30,835 bases of DNA, from assembly GCA_016928525.1 (NCBI GenBank), contig JAFGKO010000301.1, forward strand, positions 1 to 30,835. The letters run 5' to 3'. The position numbers and the translations under genes were made by a program. The notes beneath the pieces were generated by a model, which was not told the DNA's origin, did not search any database, and saw only the letters and a list, made by a program, of their open reading frames with translations. Source of the DNA: Anaerolineales bacterium. Lineage in GTDB: Bacteria > Chloroflexota > Anaerolineae > Anaerolineales > Villigracilaceae. This document shows positions 1-8,681 of this stretch, in pieces. Every line of letters begins with the position of its first letter. Positions within the stretch are counted from its first letter, which is position 1.

Positions 1-74
1 AATCTCGTTTTCTTCATCGGAATCTCCTTGCTTATTTTGCCAGAAGATTCCACTTCCGACTGGTACTATTTTAG

Positions 75-812
75 GGGAGGGTTACCACCCGCTTCCATAT
101 CATCAAAGCCTGCGAAGATTCGCTTCGACGCCTGCAGACCGACCACATCGATCTTTACCAGCTTCACCGTCCGCCATTGTCGCACCCGCAGGACGAGACT
201 CTGCGCGCCTTCGATGACCTGATCCACGCCGGGAAAGTTCTTTATATTGGCTGTTCCACGCATCCGGCCTGGATGGTGATGGAAGCCCTGTCCCTCAGTG
301 AGCGTTACGGATTGAACCGTTACATCAGCGAACAGCCTCCATATAACCTGCTCGATCGCCGCATCGAGAACGAACTCATCCCGCTCTGCCAGAAATATGA
401 AATGGCGGTCATCCCCTGGTCGCCGCTGGCGATGGGTATATTGGCGGGTCGTTATCCCCAACCTGACAATTATCCAGAAAATTCCCGCGCCCATCTTTGG
501 GATAGCAGCATGGTCAAAGCGCGTATCACCCAGCGTGGGATAGATGTGGGCCAAGCAGTGAGCAAAATGGCGCAGGAGCGCGGACTCACAGCGTCACAAT
601 TGTCCCTGCTGTGGGTCAAGGATCAGCCCGGAATAACAGCACCGATCACTGGTCCGCGCACGCCCGCGCATTTGGAAGATGCGCTTGGCATCATTGAGAA
701 AAAACTCGATGACGCTGACCGACCGTTGTTCGACGAACTTGTCCATCCGGGCAACGCAGTCGCAGATTTCCACAACTCGAATGATTGGATGAAAGCTCGC
801 ATTATTTCCTGA
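75..812 (+). pseudogene. Aldo/keto reductase, 5'-truncated remnant
   Basis: An open frame of about 245 codons encodes the C-terminal two thirds of an aldo/keto reductase. It begins right after an in-frame TAG (72-74) and enters the family in mid-barrel, at the segment IIKACEDSLRRLQ followed by DHIDLYQLHRP. The His of LYQLH is the fourth residue of the family's catalytic tetrad. The Asp, Tyr and Lys lie further N-terminal and are missing. None of the three plus-strand frames in bases 1-74 resembles the missing part, so I see a truncation rather than a simple frameshift. A TTG at 177 could start a shorter ORF, but that would lose the His too. The most likely state is a decayed gene; a functional shorter protein is improbable. 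Confidence 0.7.
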
Positions 813-996
813 TTTCACGTACTTGGTCTGCTTTATGATATTAGAAGATGAACTGCTTTGAAACGCACATTTCACGTTCAAGAGTTAAAATCAATCTGGA
901 TGTGATGGGGAACCAATGACGTGATATAAGCATTTTGAGACGTACATCAACTCGTTATATTTTACTGGTCTGCTCATACATACGATTATTTTCAAT

Positions 997-2001
997 TCAG
1001 TCCGTTACTTTATCAAGGTTATGACATGCGACCTTATGTTCGCCGTCCGCATCACGCAGTTCGGGCATAGTTTTCTTGCACTCCTTTGTTGCAAAACGGC
1101 ACCTTGGATGGAACGGACATCCCGATGGAGCGTGAATAGGGCTGGGCACCTCGCCTTCCAGAATAATACGAGTCCTATTCTTTTCCAAATAATAATTTGT
1201 AATTGGTACAGCCGAAAGCAATGCCCTAGTATATGGATGCATGGGATTTTCGTATATCTCCTTTGCATCCATCATCTCTACAATCTTACCAAGATACATA
1301 ACTGCAATCACATCCGCAATATGATGAACAACCGCCAAATCATGTGCAATAAAGAGATAAGTCAATCCACGTTCCTGCTGCAATCTTTTCAACAAATTAA
1401 TAACCTGTGCTTGAATAGAGACATCCAGTGCGGAAACAGGCTCATCACATACAATCAATTCTGGATTACACGCCAACGCTCTGGCAATGCCAAGACGTTG
1501 GCGCTGTCCCCCCGACATCTCGTGCGGGTATCGATCGCCCATGGAAACATCCAGTTCAACCGCTTCCAACAACTCGTTTACGCGAGTCGTGATTGCCTGC
1601 GACGAATGATGCCGTTTATCCGAAACAATGGCTTCCTTCAAAATCGCGTATACAGACTGGCGCGGGTCCAGAGAGCCAAAGGGATCCTGGAATATCAGCT
1701 GAATGTCACGGCGGAACGGACTGATTTGCGCCTTGGTCATCTTTGTAATATCAATGCCCTTATAAAAAACGTGTCCGCCCGTTGGTTGATAAATACGTAA
1801 AACGCATTTGCCTGTCGTCGTCTTTCCGCATCCGCTTTCACCTACTAGGCCAAATGTCTTACCATTTTCGATTACAAAACTGATACCGTCAACTGCCTTT
1901 ACTTCACCAACCATTCTTCCAAAGAAGCCTTTCCGAATAGGGAAATACATCTTCAGGTTTTCAACTTTTAGTATTGGATTGCTATTCAGGTTCTCGCTCA
2001 T
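997..2001 (-). CDS. Dipeptide/oligopeptide-type ABC importer, ATPase subunit 2 (DppF/OppF family)
   Basis: The product is a 334-residue cytoplasmic ATPase that would energise the importer formed with the neighbouring permeases. It shows a Walker A GESGCGKT at about residues 54-61, a Q-loop in LIFQDPFGSLDP, the signature SGGQRQRLGIARAL, a Walker B LIVCDEPVSALD and the switch His in AHDLAV. The C-terminal Cys-rich segment (SGCPFHPRC, CHNL) is the oligopeptide-transporter domain, which in this family can carry an Fe-S cluster. Length is normal. Its ATG overlaps the stop of the preceding ATPase gene by 4 bases (ATGA), so the two are translationally coupled. It is the last gene of the nine-gene minus-strand operon. 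The transported substrate cannot be read from the sequence; peptides are the family default, but the operon enzymes suggest an organic acid or its amide. Confidence 0.93.
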   Translation of the reverse strand: MSENLNSNPILKVENLKMYFPIRKGFFGRMVGEVKAVDGISFVIENGKTFGLVGESGCGKTTTGKCVLRIYQPTGGHVFYKGIDITKMTKAQISPFRRDIQLIFQDPFGSLDPRQSVYAILKEAIVSDKRHHSSQAITTRVNELLEAVELDVSMGDRYPHEMSGGQRQRLGIARALACNPELIVCDEPVSALDVSIQAQVINLLKRLQQERGLTYLFIAHDLAVVHHIADVIAVMYLGKIVEMMDAKEIYENPMHPYTRALLSAVPITNYYLEKNRTRIILEGEVPSPIHAPSGCPFHPRCRFATKECKKTMPELRDADGEHKVACHNLDKVTD

Positions 2002-2996
2002 TGCTTGTTCGCCTCCACATCAAGATGACAGGCTACAAAATGCTCGTTTTCTCCAACCTGACGAAGTGCGGGATATTCCTCTCTGCACTTCCCGTACACA
2101 TACGGACAGCGAGGGGCAAACGTACACCCTAACGGCAAATCATGTAACCTTGGTGGCGCACCTTGAATAGGCACCAAATCGCGATCCTTTTTCGAATCCA
2201 ACTTCGGGACACTATCCAGCAATCCGAGTGTATAGGGATGCTTTGAATGCATCAAGATATCTTCAGTAGTTCCCGATTCCACGATCTTCCCTGCGTACAT
2301 AACATAAACGCGAGCTGCATACCGCGTTACGAGTCCAAGATTGTGTGTTACCACAATGATGGAGGTTTTGTATTTCTCCACGAGATACAGTAGCAGTTCC
2401 ATGACCTGCGCCTGCGTGGTCACATCCAGGGCCGTAGTGGGCTCATCAGCTATGATAATTCTTGAACGACAAGCAATTGCAGTTGCTATCATTGCCCTTT
2501 GACACATGCCACCACTCAATTGAAACGGATAATTATTCATACGCTCTTCGGCATCGGGAATGCCTACATCCCTCAACGATTCAACACCGATCTCCCATGC
2601 TTCCTTATTGCTGCATTTTCTATGTGTTTTGATGACCTCTGTCAACTGCTGACCAATTGTCAAAACAGGATTCAGAGATGTCATCGGCTCTTGAAATATC
2701 ATTGAAATACCAGCACCACGGATTTTCCGCATATCCTGAGAGCTTGGCTGATAATCCAGTAAATTTTTACCATCAAACAATACTTGCCCTCCCAAAATCT
2801 TTCCTGGCGGGATTTGGATAAGCTGTAAGATGGACATCTGCGTCACTGACTTTCCGCATCCACTCTCACCTACAATGGCAATGATCTCCTGCTCGTTCAA
2901 ATGAAAGGAAACACCGTCAACTGCCTTTACTTCGCCAGAAACAGTAAAGAACGAGGTTTTTAGATTTTTTACTTCAAGCAGTTTTTTCTTTTCCAT
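1998..2996 (-). CDS. Dipeptide/oligopeptide-type ABC importer, ATPase subunit 1 (DppD/OppD family)
   Basis: This 332-residue ATPase pairs with the DppF-like subunit. Walker A is GESGCGKS (residues 43-50), the Q-loop is MIFQEPMTSLNP, Walker B is IIIADEPTTALD, and the H-loop is VVTHNLG. The signature reads LSGGMCQRAM (about 160-169), with Cys where most relatives carry Arg (SGGMRQR). The C-terminal PLGCTFAPRCPY and ACHLD segment is the oligopeptide-transporter domain with conserved cysteines. Its start ATG overlaps the stop of the upstream permease (TAATG), and its stop overlaps the start of the downstream ATPase, so the translation units are chained. A GAGGAAA ribosome site lies within 10 bases upstream. 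Confidence 0.93.
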   Translation of the reverse strand: MEKKKLLEVKNLKTSFFTVSGEVKAVDGVSFHLNEQEIIAIVGESGCGKSVTQMSILQLIQIPPGKILGGQVLFDGKNLLDYQPSSQDMRKIRGAGISMIFQEPMTSLNPVLTIGQQLTEVIKTHRKCSNKEAWEIGVESLRDVGIPDAEERMNNYPFQLSGGMCQRAMIATAIACRSRIIIADEPTTALDVTTQAQVMELLLYLVEKYKTSIIVVTHNLGLVTRYAARVYVMYAGKIVESGTTEDILMHSKHPYTLGLLDSVPKLDSKKDRDLVPIQGAPPRLHDLPLGCTFAPRCPYVYGKCREEYPALRQVGENEHFVACHLDVEANKQ

Positions 2997-3862
2997 TACA
3001 GCTTTCCTCTTAATCTCGGATCAAGTGCGTCACGTAAACCATCGCCAACAATATTGAATGCAACAACTACCAGCATAACGCACAGTCCGGGGAGAATGGC
3101 CAGCCGCGGATGTAAAATCAAATAATCATAACCCTCGGAAACCATCACGCCCCATGCCGGAGTGGGAGCTGAAATACCTACGCCCAAGTATGCAAGACCA
3201 GCTTCGACCATAATTGCTATACCGAGGCTCATGGTGAGAAGAACAATCAGGGGTGCAAAGCAATTAGGCAGCAGATGTTTTATTATTATCTTGAAGTCGC
3301 TTTGGCCGACCAGTGCTGCTGCCGTAATATAATCATTGTTCTTGAGCGACAATACCATGCCATACACCATACGCGTGTACGCCGGTATTGCGCCAATACC
3401 AATTACAAAGCTAATTGCCAGCAGATTCTGTCCGACAGCCATGGCCAAAATCATCGACAAAATCAAGGAAGGGATGGACAATTGAGCATCTATAAGGCGC
3501 ATGATGACCGAACTAATAAAACCTTCAAAATATCCAGCAATTAGGCCAAGAATAATGCCTATCAGGCTTCCCCATATGCTCGCGAGCAAGCTAGTCACAA
3601 GCGAGATACGGGCACCATACAGCAGGCGCGTAAGCAAATCGCGCCCAATATTATCTGTTCCCAGTAAATGCTCAGTAGACGGCTTTGCAAACAATTGCGT
3701 CAAATCCTGTTCATATGGCGTGTATGGCGTTAATATTGGGGCAAGCAGTGCTGCAAGTACGAACACGATGATGATCGCAAAGCTTAACTTGGCAATGATG
3801 CCGCGACCATAAACCACGCGGAAGAACTGTTTTACGTTATCGGTATTCATATTTGCAATCAT
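2996..3862 (-). CDS. Dipeptide-type ABC importer, permease DppC family
   Basis: This 288-residue inner-membrane permease has one N-terminal membrane segment (about residues 24-46, AKLSFAIIIVFVLAALLAPIL), then the short OppC-type extracytoplasmic stretch with the family motif HLLGTDNIGRDLLTRLLYGARISL, then the binding-protein-dependent transport domain. The ATPase-coupling EAA-type loop is around AAALVGQSDFKIIIKHLLPN. The C terminus AFNIVGDGLRDALDPRLRGKL is the classic DppC ending. AAGGAG stands 11 bases before the chosen ATG. A second Met at residue 5 is an alternative start. It lies 7 bases downstream of the DppB-like gene. Confidence 0.93.
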   Translation of the reverse strand: MIANMNTDNVKQFFRVVYGRGIIAKLSFAIIIVFVLAALLAPILTPYTPYEQDLTQLFAKPSTEHLLGTDNIGRDLLTRLLYGARISLVTSLLASIWGSLIGIILGLIAGYFEGFISSVIMRLIDAQLSIPSLILSMILAMAVGQNLLAISFVIGIGAIPAYTRMVYGMVLSLKNNDYITAAALVGQSDFKIIIKHLLPNCFAPLIVLLTMSLGIAIMVEAGLAYLGVGISAPTPAWGVMVSEGYDYLILHPRLAILPGLCVMLVVVAFNIVGDGLRDALDPRLRGKL

Positions 3863-3869
3863 CTGTCTA

Positions 3870-4820
3870 TTAACTCCTTGATAACCTAATGCGTGGATCT
3901 ATAACACCATAGAGAATGTCTACTATAAGATTTGCGGCAACAGTGAACAACGATATGATCAGCACGCAGCTTTGCACGACAAAATAGTCGCGGTTACTGA
4001 TTGCGTGTGTCAGCATCGTACCAATTCCCGCTATGCTAAATACTTGTTCCACAAGCAACGAACCGCCAATGACTACTCGTACCTGCATACCGATGATCGT
4101 GATAACAGGAATCAATGCGTTCTTCAATGCATGTCTGAAAATTGTCTTGTGCTCGGGAATACCATTTGCACGAGCGGTACGAATATAATCCTGATTGATG
4201 ACCTCCAGCATATTGGAACGGGTCTGTCTGGCGAGAGAAGCAAGCATTACGATGCACATACAAAAGACGGGCATAATCGCTTTCTTAAGAAAGAGTGGGA
4301 AATTTTCTGATGGCGCTGTATAGCCCTGTATCGGCAAGAGTTTCAACTCTATCGCAAAGATATATATACCAACGATGCCAAGCCAGAATTGGGGCGTTCC
4401 TACGCCCAATGTTGCGATCAATGTTATTAACTGGTCTATCCATTTGCCGCGTCTCAAGGCACTAATTATGCCAAATCCAACACCAACGATGACCGCAATA
4501 ATCATCGCGGGAATACCTAATGAAACCGTCCTCGGCAGACGTTCTCTAAGCAGTTCCGTAACTGTTCTTTTAAAAACAATAGATATGCCGAAATCGCCCT
4601 GAAACAACCCCGTAATCCACAAAAAGTACTGTTCAACAAGAGGCTTTGTTAAATTGAGTTCTTCGCGTACACGCTGCACGTCCTCTTCTGCGGCTTCATA
4701 TCCCATCGCCAAACGGACAGGGTCACCGGGCAAAATGTGCATGATCGAAAAGACAAACACCGAGACTAAAAACACAACCAAGATCGAAATCAATACCCTT
4801 TTTATGATAAAGCTAATCAT
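3870..4820 (-). CDS. Dipeptide-type ABC importer, permease DppB family
   Basis: This 316-residue inner-membrane permease starts with the DppB-type first helix (MISFIIKRVLISILVVFLVS) and the motif HILPGDPVRLAMG. The transport domain follows, with the coupling loop at DYIRTARANGIPEHKTIFRHALKN. It ends in the family pattern LIVDILYGVIDPRIRLS. It would form the heterodimeric pore with the DppC-like partner. It begins 58 bases after the end of the first isocitrate-lyase-like gene, so transporter and enzymes are probably co-transcribed. A GGTGAG ribosome site precedes the ATG closely. Confidence 0.93.
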   Translation of the reverse strand: MISFIIKRVLISILVVFLVSVFVFSIMHILPGDPVRLAMGYEAAEEDVQRVREELNLTKPLVEQYFLWITGLFQGDFGISIVFKRTVTELLRERLPRTVSLGIPAMIIAVIVGVGFGIISALRRGKWIDQLITLIATLGVGTPQFWLGIVGIYIFAIELKLLPIQGYTAPSENFPLFLKKAIMPVFCMCIVMLASLARQTRSNMLEVINQDYIRTARANGIPEHKTIFRHALKNALIPVITIIGMQVRVVIGGSLLVEQVFSIAGIGTMLTHAISNRDYFVVQSCVLIISLFTVAANLIVDILYGVIDPRIRLSRS

Positions 4821-4878
4821 GGGCTCACCGCCTTGTATAGTTGGTTTTTCATTGCATCATTAGCGTGCAAATACTATT

Positions 4879-5802
4879 CTATAGGTTCTTGAAATCAACT
4901 TCAAGATCAATCCATTTATCGTGATCTACAAGGGTCATCATCTGTTGTTTAAACGTTGGATAGCCGCCCATATCGTGCATTTCGGAATAAACAGAATTTT
5001 GATTCTTGAAGTTTTCAAGGCCATATTTCATCATTCCATACATGACTGCTTTTTCAAAGATGTGCATAGTTACAAAATTGAATCCTAACGGATACACATC
5101 ATTCAGGTTAATATTAGGAACGCCATTTTTTGACGCGACATCGGGCCACATCTTCCAGCCTTTGACATACCTTGCTACTCGTTGCGCATCCTCCAGGTCA
5201 TGAACATTGACCATGATCATCTCAGCACCCAATTCCTTTGCCCGCAAGGCACGTTCTATTGCTTCAATGAAACCTTCCTCGTTTTTGAGAGGCAAACCAA
5301 TCCGTGCAATGGTAACGCAATCCGTCCCTTCACAAGCAGCCAGGGTGGCCTTCACTTTTGAAAGCCACAAATCGCGCGGCACTACCTTCATAGCCTCACT
5401 TATGGTTATTTTTTTACCTTTGGCCAGTGCATAGAAGAATCGTTCTGCTCCGCGAACACCTGTTGAGTCATCAATCGTAATACCCATTGCGCCCGCTTTT
5501 ACAAGGCGATACATGTTACGATAGACAACAACAGGGCTCTCGCCAAAACCGTCATCTGCATCAACAATCAACGACAACGGATTTACATTTGTTATGCGTT
5601 CGGTAATCCATACGATTTCATCAATTGTAGAGAATCCCATATCGGGTAAACCATCCATGCTGTAAGAGACAGCGCCCCCCGAAAGCATTAATGACTTAAA
5701 TCCACAAAGATCGGCTGCTCTTGCCGAAAGACAATCATACACACAGGGAGCAAAAACCTGCCCTTCTGAAAGTAGATCTCGAAACTTATTTTTTTCTTCC
5801 AT
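4879..5802 (-). CDS. Isocitrate lyase/PEP mutase superfamily protein, paralog A
   Basis: This 307-residue TIM-barrel enzyme belongs to the superfamily that makes or breaks C-C or C-P bonds next to a carboxylate, with Mg2+ and an enolate intermediate. Visible landmarks are the N-terminal FAPCVYDCLSARAAD, LSGGAVSYSMDGLPDMG, the metal/substrate segment DADDGFGES (residues 81-89), and IDDSTG (110-115) in place of the usual IED. The Cys-containing loop of isocitrate and methylisocitrate lyases (KKCGH type) is absent; VRGAERFF stands there. The ARTDA strand reads ARIGL. It is therefore probably neither an isocitrate nor a methylisocitrate lyase; oxaloacetase, dimethylmalate lyase or an undescribed lyase are options. 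The ATG follows GAGGAT. The paralog lies 18 bases upstream. Confidence 0.85.
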   Translation of the reverse strand: MEEKNKFRDLLSEGQVFAPCVYDCLSARAADLCGFKSLMLSGGAVSYSMDGLPDMGFSTIDEIVWITERITNVNPLSLIVDADDGFGESPVVVYRNMYRLVKAGAMGITIDDSTGVRGAERFFYALAKGKKITISEAMKVVPRDLWLSKVKATLAACEGTDCVTIARIGLPLKNEEGFIEAIERALRAKELGAEMIMVNVHDLEDAQRVARYVKGWKMWPDVASKNGVPNINLNDVYPLGFNFVTMHIFEKAVMYGMMKYGLENFKNQNSVYSEMHDMGGYPTFKQQMMTLVDHDKWIDLEVDFKNL

Positions 5803-5820
5803 GGTAGTATCCTCACGCCA

Positions 5821-6837
5821 TTACTCAAATTTGATGTCATAGGATTTTGAATTAACTTCCTTCAAATCATTGAATTCATCTTCCATCGGCATCCATTTTT
5901 TCCAATGGGCCAACAGAACATGATGATCTTTTCCGGGAAGCCAACCATCAAAATCATGTTCATCAATATAGACGGTGTTTTGGTCCTTGATTGTGCGCAT
6001 GCCATAATCGAGCATGCCAAACATTGCACCTTTTTCCGTATAATGCATGGTGACCAGGTTAAATCCAAGCTTTTCAATATCAGCCAGATCCACATCAGAT
6101 TTTCCATCGGTCACACTAACATCAGGCCACATCTTCCAACCCGGATCACTTTTTGCAACAAGCTTGCCCTGTTCAAGTGTCTTAAGCCCGATAACCATGG
6201 TCATGTCTGCACCAAGCGCACGAGCTGCAATGCAACGCTCAACGGCTTCTTCCATTCCAAGATGGGATGGGGTCGTAACAAGAAAAGGGTACGACGAAGC
6301 TACATCGTAACGCTCAGTGGGTTTTTCTATTCCATGTTGTGAAACGAGCGCTTCCGTACGAGCGATCACCATGCAATCCGTATTCTTGACAGCTTCCACA
6401 GCGGCTTTGATCTTCGACAAAAAGACTTCTCTGGATACTACTTGGTGCGGGCCTTCATTTTTATTGAATTGTCGTTCCCAACCGCGAATGCCCGTGGAAT
6501 CATCAATGGTTACTGCCATTGCTCCCGCTTTGGCAAGGCGCATAACTGTACGATAGGTATTAAGAGGAGATTCGCCGTACCCATCATCTGCATCAACAAT
6601 GATGGGAAGAGGTGAATAATCCGTTATACGGGTTGTCATCCAAATCAATTCATCGGGATTTAACATTCCCATATCAGGAATTCCACACATACTGTAAGCA
6701 TAGGCCCCGCCAGAGAGCAGCGCAGCCTTAAATCCGGCAAGTTCCACGCACCGCACCGAGATACAATCATACACACAAGGGGCAAAGACCTGTCTCTGGT
6801 TTAATAACTCTCTAAGTGTTGTCTTTTTTTCATTCAT
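5821..6837 (-). CDS. Isocitrate lyase/PEP mutase superfamily protein, paralog B
   Basis: This product is clearly paralogous to its downstream neighbour. Both share QVFAPCVYDC near the N terminus, the LSGGA segment, DADDGYGES and IDDSTG. I chose the ATG at 6837 (338 residues) rather than the ATG at 6876 because the reading MNEKKTTLRELL aligns with the start of paralog A and AAAGGA stands upstream. Paralog B keeps ARTEA, closer to the canonical ARTDA than paralog A. It also carries an extra segment of roughly 20 to 25 residues after it (around KPTERYDVASSYPF). The catalytic Cys loop of isocitrate lyases is missing here too. The two copies may act as a hetero-oligomer or on successive or related substrates; the sequence does not decide. 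Confidence 0.85.
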   Translation of the reverse strand: MNEKKTTLRELLNQRQVFAPCVYDCISVRCVELAGFKAALLSGGAYAYSMCGIPDMGMLNPDELIWMTTRITDYSPLPIIVDADDGYGESPLNTYRTVMRLAKAGAMAVTIDDSTGIRGWERQFNKNEGPHQVVSREVFLSKIKAAVEAVKNTDCMVIARTEALVSQHGIEKPTERYDVASSYPFLVTTPSHLGMEEAVERCIAARALGADMTMVIGLKTLEQGKLVAKSDPGWKMWPDVSVTDGKSDVDLADIEKLGFNLVTMHYTEKGAMFGMLDYGMRTIKDQNTVYIDEHDFDGWLPGKDHHVLLAHWKKWMPMEDEFNDLKEVNSKSYDIKFE

Positions 6838-6881
6838 TTTGTAATGCGTCCTTTGTTTGGTCAAACCTGGAATCAAGTATA

Positions 6882-7565
6882 TTAAGAAAATTCAGCAATG
6901 CCCTCAATTGCATAAGCCCGCACTGGTGAGGAATCGAGGCCTTTGATATACAGAGGAGAATATGACATGAAAAATACATCCTTTTCTAGAAGTTCTAGGT
7001 TCTTCAGCACCTCGAGAAAAAGGATATTTTCTGCGAGCAACACATCATGGAAAGGTTTTACATCCTCATTCCGGTTTTCAATAGATACGCCGTCACCGAA
7101 ACCAACACATTTGACCTTGCGGTCACGCAACCAGATGGCTGTTTCTTTGTTAACAAACAGGCGCTTGTCCTCTTCAGTGTTGGTTTTTTCTGTAAACGGG
7201 GGTAACTTATAGGGCGAATCGATGATGATGATGTCTCCGTCACGAAGTTTTTTGCCACAGCCTTCTTCCAACATCTCGGGTGAGATATAGGAATTAGGTT
7301 CCGCATTCACAAAATTAACATAGACCGCTCGGCCTAAAAAACTTGTTAAAGGCAATGAAGATACATCAGGCCAGTTATCGTCATGATGATACGGGCATTC
7401 TGCGTGCGTTCCCAGGTGGCTTGTAATATCAATATTAGTATGAAAATCGGGAATGGGCCCGCCCGTATTGAAACGGAACAGATGACAGCGCCTGGTTTCC
7501 GTTGCAGGATCAAGCGGTTTTGTCAGGTCAATAACTCGCAAACTTCCCATTTGGTGGACGCTCAT
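6882..7565 (-). CDS. Cyclase-family metal-dependent hydrolase (kynurenine formamidase-like)
   Basis: This 227-residue protein belongs to the Pfam 'cyclase' family, whose members (kynurenine formamidase, isatin hydrolase) open amides or lactams with Mn2+ or Zn2+. The family metal motif HxGTHxDxPxH appears as HLGTHAECPYH at residues 50-60. His50, His54 and His60 are kept, but Asp is replaced by Glu at residue 56. GFGDGVSIEN and the C-terminal PLYIKGLDSSPVRAYA also fit the family. The start has a good ribosome site (GGAG, 6 bases before ATG). Its place between a reductase gene and two lyase-like genes suggests that it opens an amide, lactam or lactone in the imported compound. The substrate is unknown. 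Confidence 0.85.
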   Translation of the reverse strand: MSVHQMGSLRVIDLTKPLDPATETRRCHLFRFNTGGPIPDFHTNIDITSHLGTHAECPYHHDDNWPDVSSLPLTSFLGRAVYVNFVNAEPNSYISPEMLEEGCGKKLRDGDIIIIDSPYKLPPFTEKTNTEEDKRLFVNKETAIWLRDRKVKCVGFGDGVSIENRNEDVKPFHDVLLAENILFLEVLKNLELLEKDVFFMSYSPLYIKGLDSSPVRAYAIEGIAEFS

Positions 7566-7588
7566 GTTTTTCTCCGAATTAGCCAGAT

Positions 7589-8509
7589 TTACTTATTTAA
7601 GCTTTTATTTTCCATTGCGTGTATTAAATGAACAACAAACTCATGATATGGCACTGCAATTCCCAGGCGTTTTGCAGTTTCTACAACAGAACCACTGATC
7701 GTATCTACTTCGGTGCGAACGCCATTCTTTAAATCTGCGTAAATGGAAGTGTATCCACCTTTTGCATTTGTTAGAACCATTTTGATGTTCCCAATAACCT
7801 CCTCCACATCGAATTGTGCAAATCCTTCCGCATTCGCAACCGTAACGGCTTCATGCACAAGCTTTTCCATCAATAGACTTGCATATAGATCATCCAAAAT
7901 AAAGCCTAGTGGAACTTGCAAAATAGCTGTTAGTGAGCTTGCTGCTGTATTTAAGAATATTTTTGTCCAAATGTGCTTTTTAACATTATCAGAAACTATT
8001 GTTTCAAAGCCACAATTTGAAAAGTTATCTGCAATATGCTGTACTTTTGTACTGTTTCCCCCTAACACGCCGATCGTTGTTTTACCGCCGCCCCCATGAT
8101 GAATGTGCCCGTCTGAGATGATGGAACTGTTGTGTTGGGTAGTCCCTATCAAAACATGGTCGCTATCGATAAACTGAAGCAGCTTGGTTTCATGCCCTGC
8201 ACCGTTTTGCAACGTCATAATATAGGTGTCTTTTCCAATCAAGTGCTGATTTTGCTGTAAGGCTTCAAGGGTAAACATTGCCTTGACAAAGACGATGATC
8301 AAATCCATTTCACCTAAACCGGCTGTGTTTGTCACTGCTTTCGGCAAATAAACTGATTTTCTTTGCTTTTCGGTGACCGTGACCCCATTTTTGGTAATTG
8401 CTTTTACACGTTGCGCATCAACATCCACCAACCATACATCATTATGTTTTGAAAGGTATCCACCAAATAATGCGCCCATTGCACCCGCACCAAGTACTGC
8501 GATTTTCAT
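7589..8509 (-). CDS. Ketopantoate reductase-family 2-oxoacid reductase (PanE/ApbA-like)
   Basis: This 306-residue NAD(P)-dependent oxidoreductase has a Rossmann motif at the very start, MKIAVLGAGAMG (GxGxxG at residues 7-12). The C-terminal domain contains the catalytic-lysine region, read as KKHIWTKIFLNTAAS, and the family motif EVDTISGSVVE. I placed the start at 8509, not at the longer 8563 reading, because GGAGGA stands 6 bases upstream and the Rossmann strand begins directly. Asp24 in WLVDVDAQRV, at the end of strand 2, hints at NAD preference over NADP. In this catabolic operon it more likely interconverts a 2-hydroxy and a 2-oxo acid than makes pantoate. Confidence 0.87.
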   Translation of the reverse strand: MKIAVLGAGAMGALFGGYLSKHNDVWLVDVDAQRVKAITKNGVTVTEKQRKSVYLPKAVTNTAGLGEMDLIIVFVKAMFTLEALQQNQHLIGKDTYIMTLQNGAGHETKLLQFIDSDHVLIGTTQHNSSIISDGHIHHGGGGKTTIGVLGGNSTKVQHIADNFSNCGFETIVSDNVKKHIWTKIFLNTAASSLTAILQVPLGFILDDLYASLLMEKLVHEAVTVANAEGFAQFDVEEVIGNIKMVLTNAKGGYTSIYADLKNGVRTEVDTISGSVVETAKRLGIAVPYHEFVVHLIHAMENKSLNK

Positions 8510-8681
8510 AGTTTTCCTCCGGTTTGTACTCAGCGATTCCTTCAAGAGGTGAAACTTTATCAAGCAACCATCAAAAAATCATTACGCGCCAATCGCCTTG
8601 GAGAATTTGTTTTTCATTGAGTTGTATATAAAAATCTTGCAAAGCATGCTTTGTGGAGCTATGCCTAATTGGCTAAGGAGC

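Noticed and set aside
1021..1800. A 259-codon open frame on the plus strand opposite the DppF-like gene
   Set aside because: It is antisense to a clear ABC ATPase, has no family resemblance and is rich in Cys, His and Asn runs typical of a shadow frame.
4879..6837. Calling the two lyase-like proteins methylisocitrate lyases (PrpB)
   Set aside because: The conserved Cys loop and the IED segment are missing in both, and no methylcitrate synthase or dehydratase gene is nearby.
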